Positions 1 through 12,165 of a DNA stretch of 64,000 bases are shown in pieces. The DNA comes from Trissonchulus latispiculum (Eukaryota; Nematoda; Enoplea; Enoplida; Ironidae): positions 1-64,000 of the forward strand of contig JASAND010021971.1 in NCBI GenBank assembly GCA_030248195.1. The letters run 5' to 3'. The notes beneath the pieces are model-generated. The model searched no databases. It saw nothing but the letters and a program-made list of their open reading frames with translations, and was not told the origin of the DNA. The translations under genes and the position numbers were made by a program. Within the stretch, counting starts at the first letter, position 1. Every line of letters starts with the position of its first letter.

Positions 1-906
1 GTTGCAAACTGGAAATCAAAAGTATGTTTATAGGATTTGCGTCTCTCACACTTCCTCTGGTTTCTCACACGTATTGGTGAGTGGTTGCGTTGAGTGTGAG
101 TCGTTAACTTTTGTTGGGTTGGAAAAAGAAGACGATTTCGGGATGCTCGGAATAATAGACTAGCAATTATCCTGAAAAGTGTTAGATTGGCTTAACATCT
201 ACCTTCTCAATTATATATTAAGAGTGGTGCACCACCCAAAAAACCGGAAAGCCCTTCAATTGCCCAATTTTTCGTGGGCCGGCCCAGCTCACGAAGCCGG
301 CCGGCGGCCGCCGGCCCGAGAACGGTGTGCCGGTTAGGCCGGTGCCACTTTTCGCTGGCTATCCAAAACACAAGTAAAAACATAGGATATTTGAAAGTTT
401 TCGAGTGCAGGTCGCAGCAAGTCAAGGCGATAAGCCGCAAAAACACTCCGCCGGCCGGCCTGTAGTTGACCGGCCGGCCTGTCACCGGCCGGCCGGCCTA
501 GACAGGGCCGGTGCACAACACTACAAAACTGTTTCTTTGTAGTAATTTTAATTTTTCATATTGAATTCTCAAAAAACAATTGAATTGTAAGACAAAAATA
601 TTCACAAAGAAATTACGAAACAATTTATTGAAGGAAAAGGGAAAGGTTCTACTATAGTAAAGTTCCAGTTCTAAGGATGCAAGTGGATTCAACCACCAGT
701 CGACACAAACCAAGAACTTTAGAACAACCAAAATTGATAATGATCTCTACTCTAGTTGCTCCTGTAATATATACAACACTGTGATTGTAACAAATGTTGT
801 CTGGTGAACCGTAACAGTTCAAGATCTAGTGCGGTTAGTTTGACTTGAAAGTTCCGCACATTAGGTTCCACTTTTTGCTCAAACAAAGAGTCTGACTTTA
901 CACTCT
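1..906. repeat. Left arm of a 0.9-kb inverted repeat (partner 5468-6374)
   Basis: Read in reverse complement, these bases match 5468-6374 almost throughout, with scattered substitutions and small indels. The match is still running at base 1, where the reverse complement reads as a splice acceptor followed by TTTGCAAC. That is the same junction that opens collagen gene A at 6367. The arm therefore continues past the window edge, and I infer a minus-strand collagen copy starting immediately to the left. The arm also carries the mirror copy of the CCGGCC-rich MITE (about 245-522). Confidence 0.9.
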
Positions 907-1095
907 ACCCTGTTCCTGAAATTAGACCCCCGTTCCTGTTCCTGAAATTAGACCCCCGGTTCCTGATTGTGTTCCTGAAATTAGACCCCCGTTCCGTTCT
1001 TGTTTATAGACCACGGTTCCTGTTCCTGTTCCGTTCCTGTTCCTGGTTTTATACCTGTATTCCTGTTCCTATTCCTGTTCCTGTTCCTGGTTTTA
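905..1095. repeat. TTCCTG minisatellite
   Basis: Three copies of a unit containing TTCCTGAAATTAGACCCCCG are followed by an irregular run of the hexamer GTTCCT. It lies just inside the inner end of the left inverted-repeat arm. The open frame across it (969-1229) is repeat translation, not a gene. Confidence 0.8.
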
Positions 1096-1254
1096 GACAC
1101 CACCCAGAACCCACATCAAAAAATGAAACTACACATAGTTATAGATCAAATCTCTACAAAAAATTAAGAACCTTCAGAACACCAAGAACCTCCATGAAAA
1201 TAAAAGCTTCAAGAAAAACAATTGGTTGATCAGAACGCATCAAAAATGACTTTT

Positions 1255-3530
1255 ATCTTGACATGGGCCAGCTTTTCGATAGCTCAAAATAAGCTTACAT
1301 CTTAGGCTTACAACTTTAGCTTATATTAAGCTAACGGAAGGCTGAATCGAAAAACGGATGTCAGATTCGTGATCCAGAAAGCAAGTTGGGTCTTTTCCAG
1401 ATTACCCGCCACCACTCAAAGTTCCTAAAACTCGACCAAATGAGCTGAAATTTGGTGTGGGTATGTTTTCGACCACGCTGAGTTCAAATATGGCAAAATT
1501 TTTCGATTTCGCGAAATTCGATTTTTTCGATTTCTAAGGGGGGACCAAGGGTAACCGAAAAATTTTTTGTCTTCGATTTTGTTGAAAAGTTGTATATAGG
1601 GGTTTTTTGGGCCGCAGAACACGAATCAGAAGTCCGTTTTTTATTCAGCTTTTCGTTAGCTTGATATAAGCTAAAGTTGTAAGCTTAAGTTGTAAGCTTA
1701 TGCTGAGCTAACGAAAAGCTGAATCGAAAAACAGACTTCAGATTCGTGTTCTGAGGCCCAGAAAACCCCTATATACAACTTTTCAGCAAAATCGAAGACA
1801 AAAAATTTTTCGGTTACCCTGGTCCCCCCTTAGAAATCGAAAAAAATCGAATTTCGCGAAATCGAAAAATTTTGCGATATTTGAACTCAGCGTGGTCGAA
1901 AACATGGGTCTTTCCCATTATCCCCCCCATAGCTCCGAAGAAGTGCCAAAGAAGCACAATTTGACGGATTGACTTGAAATTTGGTAGGGGTATGGACCCG
2001 TTGACTTCAAAAATGCAAAAATTTTAAATTTTTAAAAAAAATTTTTAAAAATTTTAAAATTTTAGTTTGTTAATGGGGACCATAAACTGAAAAATGTTTT
2101 GAAAAATTTTTGCTGAAAACCCGTTTACAGGGGTTTTCCGGGGTGTTGATCACGAATCTGAACTCGGTTTTTCGATTCAGGCTTTCGTTAGTTCAGGATA
2201 AGCTTACATCTGAAGCTTAAAACTTTAGCTTATATTAAGCTAACGAAAAGCTGAATCGAAAAACTGGTTTCAGATTCTTGATCAGCGCCCCAGAAAACCC
2301 CTGTAAACAAGTTTTCAGCAGAAAATTTTTCAAAAAATTTTTCGGTTCCCCTTGGTTCCCCCTTACCAAACTAAAGTTTAAAATTTTTAAATTTTTTTAA
2401 AAATTTAAAATTTTTGCATTTTTGAAATCAGCAGGTCCGAAAACATACCCCTACCAAATTTCAAGTCAATCCCTCAAATTGTGCTTCTTCGGCACTTCTT
2501 CGAAGCTATGGGGGGGGGATAATGGGAAAGACCCGAAAACATACCCACACCAAATTTCAGCTCATTTGGTCGAGTTTTAAGAACTTTGAGTGGTGGGGGG
2601 GTAATCTGGAAAAGACCCAGCAAGTTTTCAGCAAAATTTTTTCAAAAAGTTTTCGGTTCCCCTTGCATCCCCCCTTACCAAACTAAAATTCATGTTTTTT
2701 AGTTTTTAAAAATGTTAAAATTTAATTTTTGAATTCATAAGCCTCCAGTATGTACCCATACAAAATTCCAAAGTTATTCGTAAAAAAAATCAAAAGTTAT
2801 GGCTGGGGGGGAAAGCTCAAGAGACCTTAAAATTTTGAAATTTTTGCGTTTTTGAAATCAGCAGCTCCGAATTTCAAATTTCGGATCTTTTCCACAATCC
2901 CTCTTCAATACGAACCGGTTAGTTAAGTTTTCGGGTGACAGTTAATACTTTGGGAAGGTGTTTCGACTTCGAAATTTCAAAATTTAAAAAAAAGTTTAAA
3001 TTTTTTTAAGATTTTAAAATTTTTAAAATTTCAAAAGTTTTGAATTTTTCAAAATTTTTTTCCGATAGATTCGATGCTGAGTATTTTTCTTGTACAGTAA
3101 ACATTACCTGAAAATGTTTCTACATTCTACAGCGATTTTTAACTGTAAAGATCAAAGGAAAACGCCGCCCTGTACACAGCCGTAATTGTGTACATATTGT
3201 TGGCGGTAATTTCCTTTGATCTTTACAGTTAGAGCCGCTGTAGAGATCGCAGGAAGCATTTTCAGATGTTGCTGCAAGAAGGAAAAATGCTCAGCATCAT
3301 CGAATCTATCGGAAAATTTTGAAAAAATTCAAAACTTTTGAAATTTAAAAAATTTTAAAATTTTAAAAAATTTAAATTTTTTAAATTTTTGAAATTACTG
3401 AGCCTCAGGTAACACCTTCCCAAAATATGAACGCATTTGGATCACCCAATAACCCCCAATCCAACCAGTTCGTATTGAGGGGGGATTGTGGAAAAGATCC
3501 CAAATTTCAACATACTCAGTCAAATTGTAC
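1255..3530. repeat. Nest of AT-rich foldback elements
   Basis: Three successive inverted-repeat units fill this stretch. Arms about 1390-1640 and 1720-1910 face each other across AAGCTTA-rich DNA. Arms about 1935-2200 and 2220-2510 share CGAATC and GCTGAATCGAAAAAC motifs with the first pair. Arms about 2870-3160 and 3200-3490 face each other across a short centre near 3185. No protein-coding capacity is visible. The shared motifs suggest one family of non-autonomous foldback transposons inserted into each other. Confidence 0.75.
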
Positions 3531-5467
3531 TTCTTCGGTACTGCTTTGGAGCTGTGGGGGGGCCTGGGGATAATGGGAAAGACCCTAACTGTGTTTAAGA
3601 GTTTATACTTTTTTGTCAATGTACTCAGCATCTGTCAGGCAATCATTGAGGCCTATGGAATGCTGTCCTCCGTGGTCCGTTCTGAAAGATGGACAAGAGA
3701 CAGAGGGGCGAAGGCCAAGGATTAAAAACTTGAGCCCCAAGCAGTTCTGACGTACGGTTATTTCAGTCGCCCCCAGGGCAACCTATGTTGTGCCTGCCAA
3801 CAGAGGTCGCCCTCAGCAGGTCAACAGCGACTAGGAGGGCGGAAGTCTAGTACCCCACTCGGAAGGGCAAAAGGGAAAAAGAATCGGGCTGCAGAAAGGA
3901 GTCGGAGGGAAGGTAGAGTACTCAGATTGGAAAGTTGGAAGATTGGACAAGGAGAATCTAAAATTTATCATGAATTTAAGTTTGAACCTGACCCTGTTGT
4001 CCTATATCAGTTCCATCCTACTGGACCTTAGATTATTGGTATTTTATATATTGGTTTATTTGAAGAACCAGACACGGAGGAACCTTTTACACCCCCCATA
4101 CCCAGTAGCTTCCAAATATACATTTACCTTCTCAGCTATGCTCAGTAAGATAGTGACTTTTACTCAGCATCGAAGTTTTAAAAAGAAATCTAGCAAGTGT
4201 TAACCTACTGTTTTATTGATTAACTTAAAATACCAAAAAATGCTGACTGAAATGCAGGAAGGAAGCTTTTAAACTTACTTCCGTGGTCAGCTGTCAGCTT
4301 GGATGGTTACTTCTGGTCATGTAAATATTTGTACATAGCTAAAATACATAGCTTCTTTTGTTTTTCAAATATGTATTTTTAACCTATTTTAATAATTAAC
4401 GAATATACTCTTTCCAAGTTCTGAAGCAACTCGGGCTGTTCGGGCCGTGTCTCGGTTCGGGCCGCTCGGGCCTTGACTCTTGCTTCGGGCCGGGCCCGGG
4501 CTGGCCCGAGTCCTAACCGAGCCCGAACCGAGAAACCAGTCTGGCCCGAGCCCGAGCCAGGCCCGAGAAATTTCTCAGTGGCACAACCCTTTCACATACT
4601 AACATTTGAAAACTGAAAGCCCAACTGGGGGGTAATCTGCAAGAGACCCGGTTCTCCTTGGTCTCCTCCTTTGGAAACCGAAAAGAATAGATTTTCACGA
4701 AATCAAAAAATTCAGAAGGTTGGAACTCAGCGTGGATATTTTGCCTCCCCCAGCCGTAAAGTAACGCTTGATTTTTTCATCACTAACTTCAAAATTCGGC
4801 ATGGGCGCATACTGGAGGGACAGCTGATGGCTGATGGCTGATGAATTCAAAATTCCTTAAAAATTTAATAATTTTACTTTTTAGTTTGGTATGGAGGAAC
4901 CAAGGTGAACCGAAAAATTGTTCACAAAATCGTTGCTGGAATCTTGCATACGGGGGTTTTCAGCGGCGCTGAGCACGAATCTGAAATCTTTTTTGTTTCA
5001 GCTTTTCCCTAGTTCAGGATAAGCTTGCAACTTTAGTTTATTCCAAGCTAACGAAAAGCTGAATCGAAAATAGGATTTCCTAAACAGATCCAAGTTGAGT
5101 ATGACGTGAAATATGGATATCGTTGCATACAAACATTTGAAATGAATTTAATTGAATTAAATCAAATTTTGTGACACTGTGAATTTGTCACCGCGTCAAT
5201 AAATTACATACCTATCTGTTTTAAAAATTTACTACAGCAAAAATCATTCAGATCCTGGATAACATCCGTGAGATCATCAGAGCACTTCTTCATCAGTCGC
5301 ATCAATTTTCAATTTCCGCAATTCCTTTCAATTTCTTTCCATTCTGAACTTGAAAACCCGATTATACATTCATGCGTATTAAATGAAAATAAAAGAAGGG
5401 CAAAAACAGCTGCCATTGTTTCACCCTGTAGTGGTAGTAAAACTGTCAGGTTTTTAAATAGAATCAG
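3531..5467. other. Non-coding spacer with a CGGGCC-rich cluster
   Basis: No supported gene. At about 4428-4572 there is a dense cluster of CGGGCC and GGCCCGAG motifs in both orientations, able to fold back on itself. At 4970-5080 lies another fragment of the foldback family found at 1255-3530 (AAGCTT and GCTGAATCGAAAA motifs). Open frames at 3943-4203 and 5268-5495 show no recognisable protein features. Confidence 0.5.
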
Positions 5468-6374
5468 AGAGTGTAAAGTCAGACTCTTTGTTTGAGCAAA
5501 AAGTGGAACCTAATGTGCGGAACTTTCAAGTCAAGCCTAACCGCACTAGATCTTGAACTGTTACGGTTCACCAGACAACATTTGTTACAATCACAGTGTT
5601 GTATATATTACAGGAGCAACTAGAGTAAGAGATCATTATCAATTTTGGTTGTTCTAAAGTTCTTGGTTTGTGTCGACTGGTGGTTGAATCACTTGCATCC
5701 TTAGAACTGGAACTTTACTACTCCAGTAGAACCTTTCCACTTTTCCTTCAATAAATTGTTTCGTAATTTCTTTGTGAATATTTTTGTCTTACAATTCAAT
5801 TGTTTTTTGAGAATTCAATATGAAAAATTAAAATTACTACAAAGAAACAGTTTTGTAGTGTTGTGCACCGGCCCTGTCTAGGCCGGCCGGCCGGTGACAG
5901 GCCGGCCGGTCAACTACAGGCCGGCCGGCGAGTGTTTTTGCGGCTTATCGCCTTAACTTGCTGCGACCTGCCTTGAAAACTTTCAAATATCCTATATTTT
6001 TACTTGTGTTTTGGATAGCCAGCGAAAAGTGGCACCGGCCTAACCGGCACACCGTTCTCGGGCCGGCGGCCGCCGGCCGGCTTCGTGAGCTGGGCCGGCC
6101 CCACGAAAAATTGGGCCGGTGAAGAGCACTAGTTTTGAGGTGGTGTACCACTCTTAATATATAATTGAGAAGGTAGATGGTTAAGCCAATCTAACACTTT
6201 TCAGGATAATTGCTAGTCTATTATTCCGAGCATCCCGAAATCGTCTTCTTTTTTCAACTTAACAAAAGTTAACGACTCACACTCAACGCAACCACTCACC
6301 AATACGTGTGAGAAACCAGAGGAAGTGTAAGAGACGCAAATCCTATAAACATACTTTTGATTTCAGTTTGCAAC
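5468..6374. repeat. Right arm of the 0.9-kb inverted repeat (partner 1-906)
   Basis: Mirror of bases 1-906. The inner end is marked by AGAGTGTAAAGTCAGACTC near 5468. The outer end runs into the first coding exon of collagen A, so the arm provides that gene's whole upstream region. Its copy of the internal MITE (5857-6130) is more complete than the left-arm copy. Confidence 0.9.
5857..6130. mobile_element. hAT-like MITE with CCGGCC subterminal repeats
   Basis: A 274-bp element whose ends are imperfect inverted repeats: AGTGTTGTGCACCGGCC at the left, and the reverse complement of AGTGCTCTTCACCGGCCC at the right. The flanking 8-mers AGTTTTGT and AGTTTTGA agree at 7 of 8 positions, as expected for an old hAT-type 8-bp duplication. 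Each end carries several CCGGCC units. A decayed mirror copy lies at about 245-522, so the element predates the inverted duplication. Confidence 0.65.
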
Positions 6375-6386
6375 AGTCTTATTAAC

Positions 6387-7832
6387 ATGACACAGCTAAT
6401 TATGGAGGACGGTCACCGCGAGAAGGCCTACAAGTTTGTGTCCTACACTGCCGTAGCCTTCAGCTTAGTGTCCATCTTTTCTGTGGCCATTACACTGCCC
6501 GTGGTCCTCAACTATGTCAAGTACATGCAGGTCACAGTTTCAAGGGATATCCAATTCTGCCATGTAAGAGCTTCTATTAACTTAAAATTTGTTGTGAAAT
6601 ATTTTTCGCTTCCACCTAAAAATCCAACGCTCTTGGAAAATCTTTGTACTTTAGACTTCCTAATGTCTATTTTCAGCCAGCATTAAGTGTCATAAGTAAT
6701 GTTTCCTTAAATTGATGGTTTCTTTCTCAAATCTACTTTTTTCCAAACTGTTTTCAGTCAGCAGCGAAGGATGTGATCATCGAAGCCAGCTCCTTCCGAT
6801 TCCCGGATCCAATGATGGCCTCAAATAAGACTGTCTCAAAAAGACAGCTCTCTGGCTGTGAAGGTGGGACATTCAAAATTCCTGTTACATATCTGTACAT
6901 AATAGAGTGCGACCTTTCCTTTGACGGAGAACGTCAAATGTTATTTAGAAAATGTTTTAAATGAAAAACCCATGAAGGTTTCTATCAATAAACCCGGCTG
7001 CTTTTTATGAATAAGAACCGTCAATAAATGTTTCTCTATTTCAGACTGTTGCCAACCCGGTGAGCCCGGACCACCCGGACCTCCAGGAACTCCCGGCGAT
7101 CACGGAATTCCCGGACGGCCCGGATATCCAGGATTCCCTGGTCGCCCCTCCGCGCTCTGCGGGGAAGTCGCAACTCCACCTCCTTGCCGACCCTGTCCGC
7201 CTGGACCTCCTGGTGAACCCGGTCCTCCTGGACCTGCTGGTAACTTATTATCCTCATTCATAGAAAGCAATTAAACAATATACTTAATAACTGATAACCT
7301 GGCTGACAATAACGACGTCAGGAATAATATATATAATTATCTAAATGTTTATTCGTTAACTGATGGTTGACTGTTTGTGCCAAAATTAGTTTCATATTAA
7401 TGTCCTTTCCTAATTTCAGGTGATCCTGGCACACCCGGAAACCCCGGGTCTCCTGGTAGCGATGGTACTCCAGGTCAACCTGGCGGCCCCGGACCTCAAG
7501 GACCACGAGGACCCCCTGGACCAGACGGGCCTCGAGGCGAACCAGGAACTCCGGCTCCAAGCACTCCTGCCCTGCCCGGTGAACCCGGTGGACCCGGAGA
7601 ACCCGGACCGAATGGACCTCCTGGCCCAGACGGGAATCCTGGACAAGACGGACGACCAGGAAACCCAGGAAACAAGGGACCGCCTGGCTCGAACGGAAAC
7701 CCCGGAGAGGACGGCCCACCCGGACCTCCTGGGCCACCTGGTCCTCCCGGTCCTCCTGGCGAACCCGGTATCTGTCCCAAATATTGTGCTCTGGATGGCG
7801 GTATCTTCTTTGAAGACGGCACTCGACGATAA
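6387..7832 (+). CDS. Nematode cuticle collagen, gene A
   Basis: Structural collagen of the cuticle, secreted by hypodermal cells and assembled as trimers. Four coding exons are inferred from GT-AG junctions and the paralogues: 6387-6563, 6758-6863, 7045-7239 and 7420-7832 (296 aa). Residues about 1-59 hold the conserved N-terminal cuticle-collagen domain with a hydrophobic segment ([17 protein letters not shown]). A basic SKRQ site at about residues 86-89 may be the processing site. Then come CEDCCQPG, a short Gly-X-Y block, a [13 protein letters not shown] interruption, a long Gly-X-Y block and the end [10 protein letters not shown]...EDGTRR. The start could be MTQLI (6387) or the inner MED (6402), which is the only start in gene C. 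A splice acceptor just upstream (exon from 6367) implies a 5'-UTR intron. Donor 2 (GTGGGA) is weak but aligned with the paralogues. Confidence 0.93.
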
Positions 7833-9121
7833 ACACTCAACATTCTAATAATTAGATTGTTGATTTTGGACCCCTCCTTTGCTTACGACTACGATGTTAT
7901 TCATGGAATAGTTAAACTTATTAATTCTATCCACTGATCGTACAAAGTTTTTGTGCATGTAAATATGGTCAAAGTAAAGCAAGATTGCTCATTCATTACT
8001 AATCTTCTCATCCACTGTTGCATCCATCGTTGCCATGCCATGCTTCCGCTGTAACTTGTTCCTGTCATGAAACTAATTAATTGATTAATTAATTTCGAAG
8101 CTTCAAAGTTAACAATAGAAGCAAAAAACACATAAAATAAGACAGTCTAAATCATAGTTTGACAAAGCAACTCTACGCAGTGAAAGCAAATATACTTTAG
8201 AGACGGCTTTCCTAGATTAAGACGGCTGGAATAACATCCAACTATCCAACTCCAAATGTCCAAACACAGTTCGAACTGCCTACGGTGCGACTCTAAACCA
8301 GACGGTTGGCTTTCAGAAAGTCTACAGCACAAGAATTACTTCCGTAAACAACGTAAATGGCAAAGCGCCGTAATCTTAATGTCCAGTTTATAACAAACAG
8401 GAACCAGAAAAATTCGGTCAAACCAACCGACAGCACCAGTTTCTGAGAGGATACACTCACACTAGAATGACACACCCGAAGCAGAACCAACACTGGAAAA
8501 AACTGGCTTTCAGAGGCCACAGCAAATTGCAAAGTTTGCATAACATACGATTCTGTATTCAAACTTTTGGAGCCAAAAGATCAAAAACTTGAGCTTAACT
8601 GTTTGGTGTTACAGTCAGATTTTTCGTAGATTTTTATCGTAAAGACAGAGCGTATAAAACAAAAACTACCAAATCACAGCCTTTGTGAAGGAGCACGTGA
8701 CAACAAAACGAAAAATTTAACGAGCGGATTTCCAAAATCCACCGCCAATAAAGAGAATACACTGATTTCTGAAAAAAATCCAGCTAATGTCCACTACATA
8801 GCTAAAATCCGCTAAATACACATACACATACAAAAGCGACAATAAAACCATGAAAATACTAATAAATCTGAGACGACGAGATGGCTGATTTGAATGTGAT
8901 CACTTTCGAGCAGGGTAGATTCCTTGTTGGTAAGTAGGAGCTGGTGTTTTACAGCTACTGTCATATTTTAGTGGAAACAAAAGGAAAATTTTAGGAAAGA
9001 AAGAAAGAAAGAAAAGAAAAAGAAAGAAATAAAGAAAAGTCACCTAATAAAAGAAATCTCAATGAACCTAGATAGAAGCTTGTTGACTTGACAGCAGCTG
9101 TCAGCTGTAAATAAATCAAAT
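7833..9121. other. Intergenic; GAAA-rich tract, no gene seen
   Basis: This is the 3' side of collagen A. It contains a purine-rich GAAA tract at about 8992-9046 and AT-rich sequence. The open frames in both strands are short and featureless. I see no RNA gene or mobile element that I can support. Confidence 0.5.
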
Positions 9122-9222
9122 AATTAACTGCTGTATTTATTTAGCGGTTTAATAAATTATCTGCTGCCATCCAGAGACCCTTTCAGGGCAAAATAAAACG
9201 GAGCTCACTTTCAAGCTAACAG
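9122..9222 (+). promoter_or_regulatory. Conserved upstream block of the 12-cysteine gene 1
   Basis: This segment aligns with 36766-36872 ahead of the paralogous gene. The shared pieces include ATTTATT-AACGG/AGCGG, AAATTATCT, GCCATCCAGAGACC and TCAGGGCAAAATAA. The last contains an AT-rich TATA-like sequence about 60 bases before the start codon. Conservation in otherwise diverged DNA suggests a shared promoter, though common descent of the duplicate alone is possible. Confidence 0.55.
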
Positions 9223-9261
9223 TTTGTCTTGGTGACTAAAAATTTAAGTCTGTCCTTCTAA

Positions 9262-9588
9262 ATGTCAACGTGGTTGTGTTTCTGTCTTCTTTTTGGTTCA
9301 CTGCTCGCCTTCCACATCGATGGAGGAGTTTCCGATGAATGTCAACAAGACTCGGATTGCGAGCCGTGGGGCGGTGAGACTACAAAGTGTGGATACGCTG
9401 CGGAGGCGGGATTTCGTTTCTGTCAGTGCGGTACCGGCTATCGATATGATCAGAATACCTGTGTCCCCGATCCAGAGCAGTGTCGAAGCGACGAAGAATG
9501 TCCCACAGGAGAAGCGTGCTGTTACCTAGCCCTTACCGATATGTCAGTTACCAGCAAATACTGTCGATCAACTGAGTATCCCTGTTAG
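9262..9588 (+). CDS. Small secreted cysteine-rich protein 1
   Basis: 108 aa in one uninterrupted exon. The first about 20 residues (WLCFCLLFGSLLAFHI) form a signal peptide. The mature part has 12 cysteines, including FCQCGTGY, VPDPEQCRSDEEC and EACCY, consistent with six disulphides and a small EGF- or whey-acidic-like extracellular fold. I do not recognise a named family. It is clearly paralogous to the protein at 36905-37267: all 12 cysteines and the PWGGETT, CGTGYR and CVPDPEQCRSDEEC blocks are kept. The start is the first ATG after the conserved upstream block. An AATAAA lies near 9818. Function unknown; an extracellular matrix, defence or inhibitor role is only possible. Confidence 0.82.
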   Translation: MSTWLCFCLLFGSLLAFHIDGGVSDECQQDSDCEPWGGETTKCGYAAEAGFRFCQCGTGYRYDQNTCVPDPEQCRSDEECPTGEACCYLALTDMSVTSKYCRSTEYPC

Positions 9589-9877
9589 TGCTATCTAATG
9601 TAAAATGTTTTTAGTAAACTTAATGCTGCATCAGTCTGGTAACGTAGAAAAGGATTTAAACTTTGGTTAAGGATTTAAGTTAATTAAAGGGCTTTTTGGA
9701 AATGAGCTTAGGCTAAAAGGAGTAAGTTCAATGATATGGTTTTTATGAAAGATGGAAAACAAGGTTTAAAGGCTAAGTTCTACACTGCTACTGTAGAGGA
9801 CCAATTTACCGCCAATCTAATAAACGAGTGGAACTTCGAAATTGTGCAGGATCTAACTCTGAATTTACAATATATAT

Positions 9878-9938
<61 letters not shown>
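9878..9938. repeat. (TA)n microsatellite
   Basis: About 60 bases of pure TA dinucleotide repeat in the 3' flank of the cysteine-rich gene. The reading frame through it (9828-10013) is an artefact. Confidence 0.95.
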
Positions 9939-9940
<2 letters not shown>

Positions 9941-12165
9941 GAATTATTTACGAACCAGAGAGCCTCAATCTGAGCAAAATTTGCTGCATACCCCATTTGG
10001 GATGTTAGCTTGAGAGACCTATTTCCGTATTAACATACCAACTTTGTTTTGTGCGTCAACCGACCGAACTTTACTCTGATAGGCGGCTTTATTCTTTTCC
10101 ATGACCCGACCCATTACGTTCGGTTGCTACTGTCGAGCGTACATACAACTTCAAACATACATTTACTTTTAAAGAAGCCCTGATAAGAAGCTCCAAGAAG
10201 AAGAATATGTGTCCTTTACTTTAGCATCAAATTTTCCATATGTACCCAGGGCCAGGTCCCCTAAATAACCTACTAGCTTACGAGTTTCATCCGGTACAGA
10301 CTAATCATAACTTAACGCCTGTGTTCTAACAACCGAAGCCATTTTTGGAACGTTATAGTTCCCGGTGCTCCACTAAACCTGGTAGTTTTATGACTCTTCT
10401 CTTTCCAACCCTGATTCCTTCGTGGAGTCGGTCAATTTCGACTGCAGTTCAGTATTTGTCGTTCAGAGGCTTAGTCTCCAAAACTCGTAGACGACGTAGG
10501 GGGACCAAACAGTTTACGAAATTGGCCAGAACGTCTAGGCATATGGTGAAGGTGAAAAAAAGGTGAAAGACGGGGAATGTGTTTGCTAATTACCTTAAGG
10601 CAAAGCATCAATATAAAAATATGCACTTCAGTCTTCTCGATGATCAGCTTTTTTTGTAAAACAGTCAAGTCTTTACTTTCAAATATTTGTAATGGAATTA
10701 GTAAAATCTGATGTTAAAATCAACCAAAAATGGTCAAAAAGTAGTCAAAACAGCTAATCTGCGAAGAAGAATTCTTATGCCATGGATTTGTGAAGAAGAT
10801 CAACTATCATCAATATGGAATGCAGTTATTAAGATAATGTCCAAGCATTAATTGTATAGATTGTTTTATGTTTGCCTAGCCAGAGTTGTCTAGTACTCAA
10901 AATTAAGCGAAATTCTTAAATAATTCTCAAGGTTTGCACTCAATTAGGGCAGAAATCTTATTATGGTTTTAAGCTTAATTAGGTTTAACCAACGTATAAT
11001 TTACTAACAATATTAATTCAGAAGTTGTAAAAGAAAGGTTAAATCGGTCAACTATCCCCTGATAACCGGAGTTGTCACTCCACTCGACCTTAAACGGCAG
11101 TATCTTGTTTAATCTTAAAGAAAATTAGTGAATTGTCACTCCCCACGAAGAAAAACGTTGACATTTCGGCTAATCCCTAGCATATCAATGAGTTGTCACT
11201 CATAACCAGAATTAAGCATGACCTTTTCACCACCTTGTGCGTTTACTATTGACTGAATATGAATTAGCAGGAAGTCATTAACCTATAATGTGGAGTTTAC
11301 ATGTGTATTAAGTCGAAAATTAGTCGTAAAATTGCCTATAAAGCAAAGATTTACATCAAAAATGACAAATATTGGAAGATGGCTCAATTCTAGGTACAAA
11401 ATAGCTAAGTACGTAGTTAGATAGGGTTAATTAATGCTAATTAGGCAATAATTAATTTTAGTAATTTTGGTCGTTAACATGACTTAAACTTTAAAACTCA
11501 TATGAAAGAGAATTTGATTCTGATTCCAAAAACCCAAAGCCGACTTTTCAACTCCCAAAATTAAGAAAGTTATACTTAAAAATGTTTTTACTAAGATTAC
11601 GTCTTTTGTTTCGTAATCTTAACACTCCAAAAAGGAGTGTTCTAAAAAGGTTTTTTCTTTTGGTTTGACTTAAGTCAAACCTTTCTCTTTTCCCCTTCCC
11701 TTCTTCATTCTTCTAGGCCTCTTTCTTCTAGGGCCTAACAGTTGTCTTCCCCTTGAACTTTTGGCCGAAGACAAAACCAACAAGGAGGAAAATGAAATTT
11801 AACGTACTTTACGGCCCAAGTCATGACAAGAAGGGGCCGTTGCCCTTTATTAATAATAAAACCATAATAAAAAGTAGGTAGATGAATGTACGTATGTATA
11901 TACTATATAACTATGTAATTTGTAATTTCTTGAAAATTATGCAATTCGCGCAATAATTGGTTAAAGTTCCGAAATTTCACAAAATTGTCCCTTTGGTTGC
12001 GTTTATGTGTTAAAGAAAGTTTTGCAAAATTTTGCCAAGTTTCAGGACCCGAAATATATCAAAAAAGGATCAGTTGGAGGGCAATAATTTCTAAATCTCA
12101 TTAATTTTGACCCTCGGTGACCAACTGGCTCAGACCGCCGCTGCGCACCAAGTGCAAAAGGTGGC
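9939..12165. other. Non-coding region with a repeated TTGTCACTC motif
   Basis: No supported gene in 2.2 kb. At about 11060-11200 the motif GAGTTGTCACTC or a close variant occurs three times at irregular spacing. A frame at 10345-10566 is basic and featureless. The stretch may be part of a long repeat that continues through the heat-shock element and hairpin field to about 13560, but I could not fix its ends. Confidence 0.35.

Noticed and set aside
7036..7843. Minus-strand and shifted frames across collagen A (and the equivalents across B and C)
   Set aside because: They are antisense or out-of-frame translations of Gly-X-Y codons, giving Arg/Val-rich or mirrored Gly-Pro strings. The true frame is fixed by splice junctions and the N-terminal domain.
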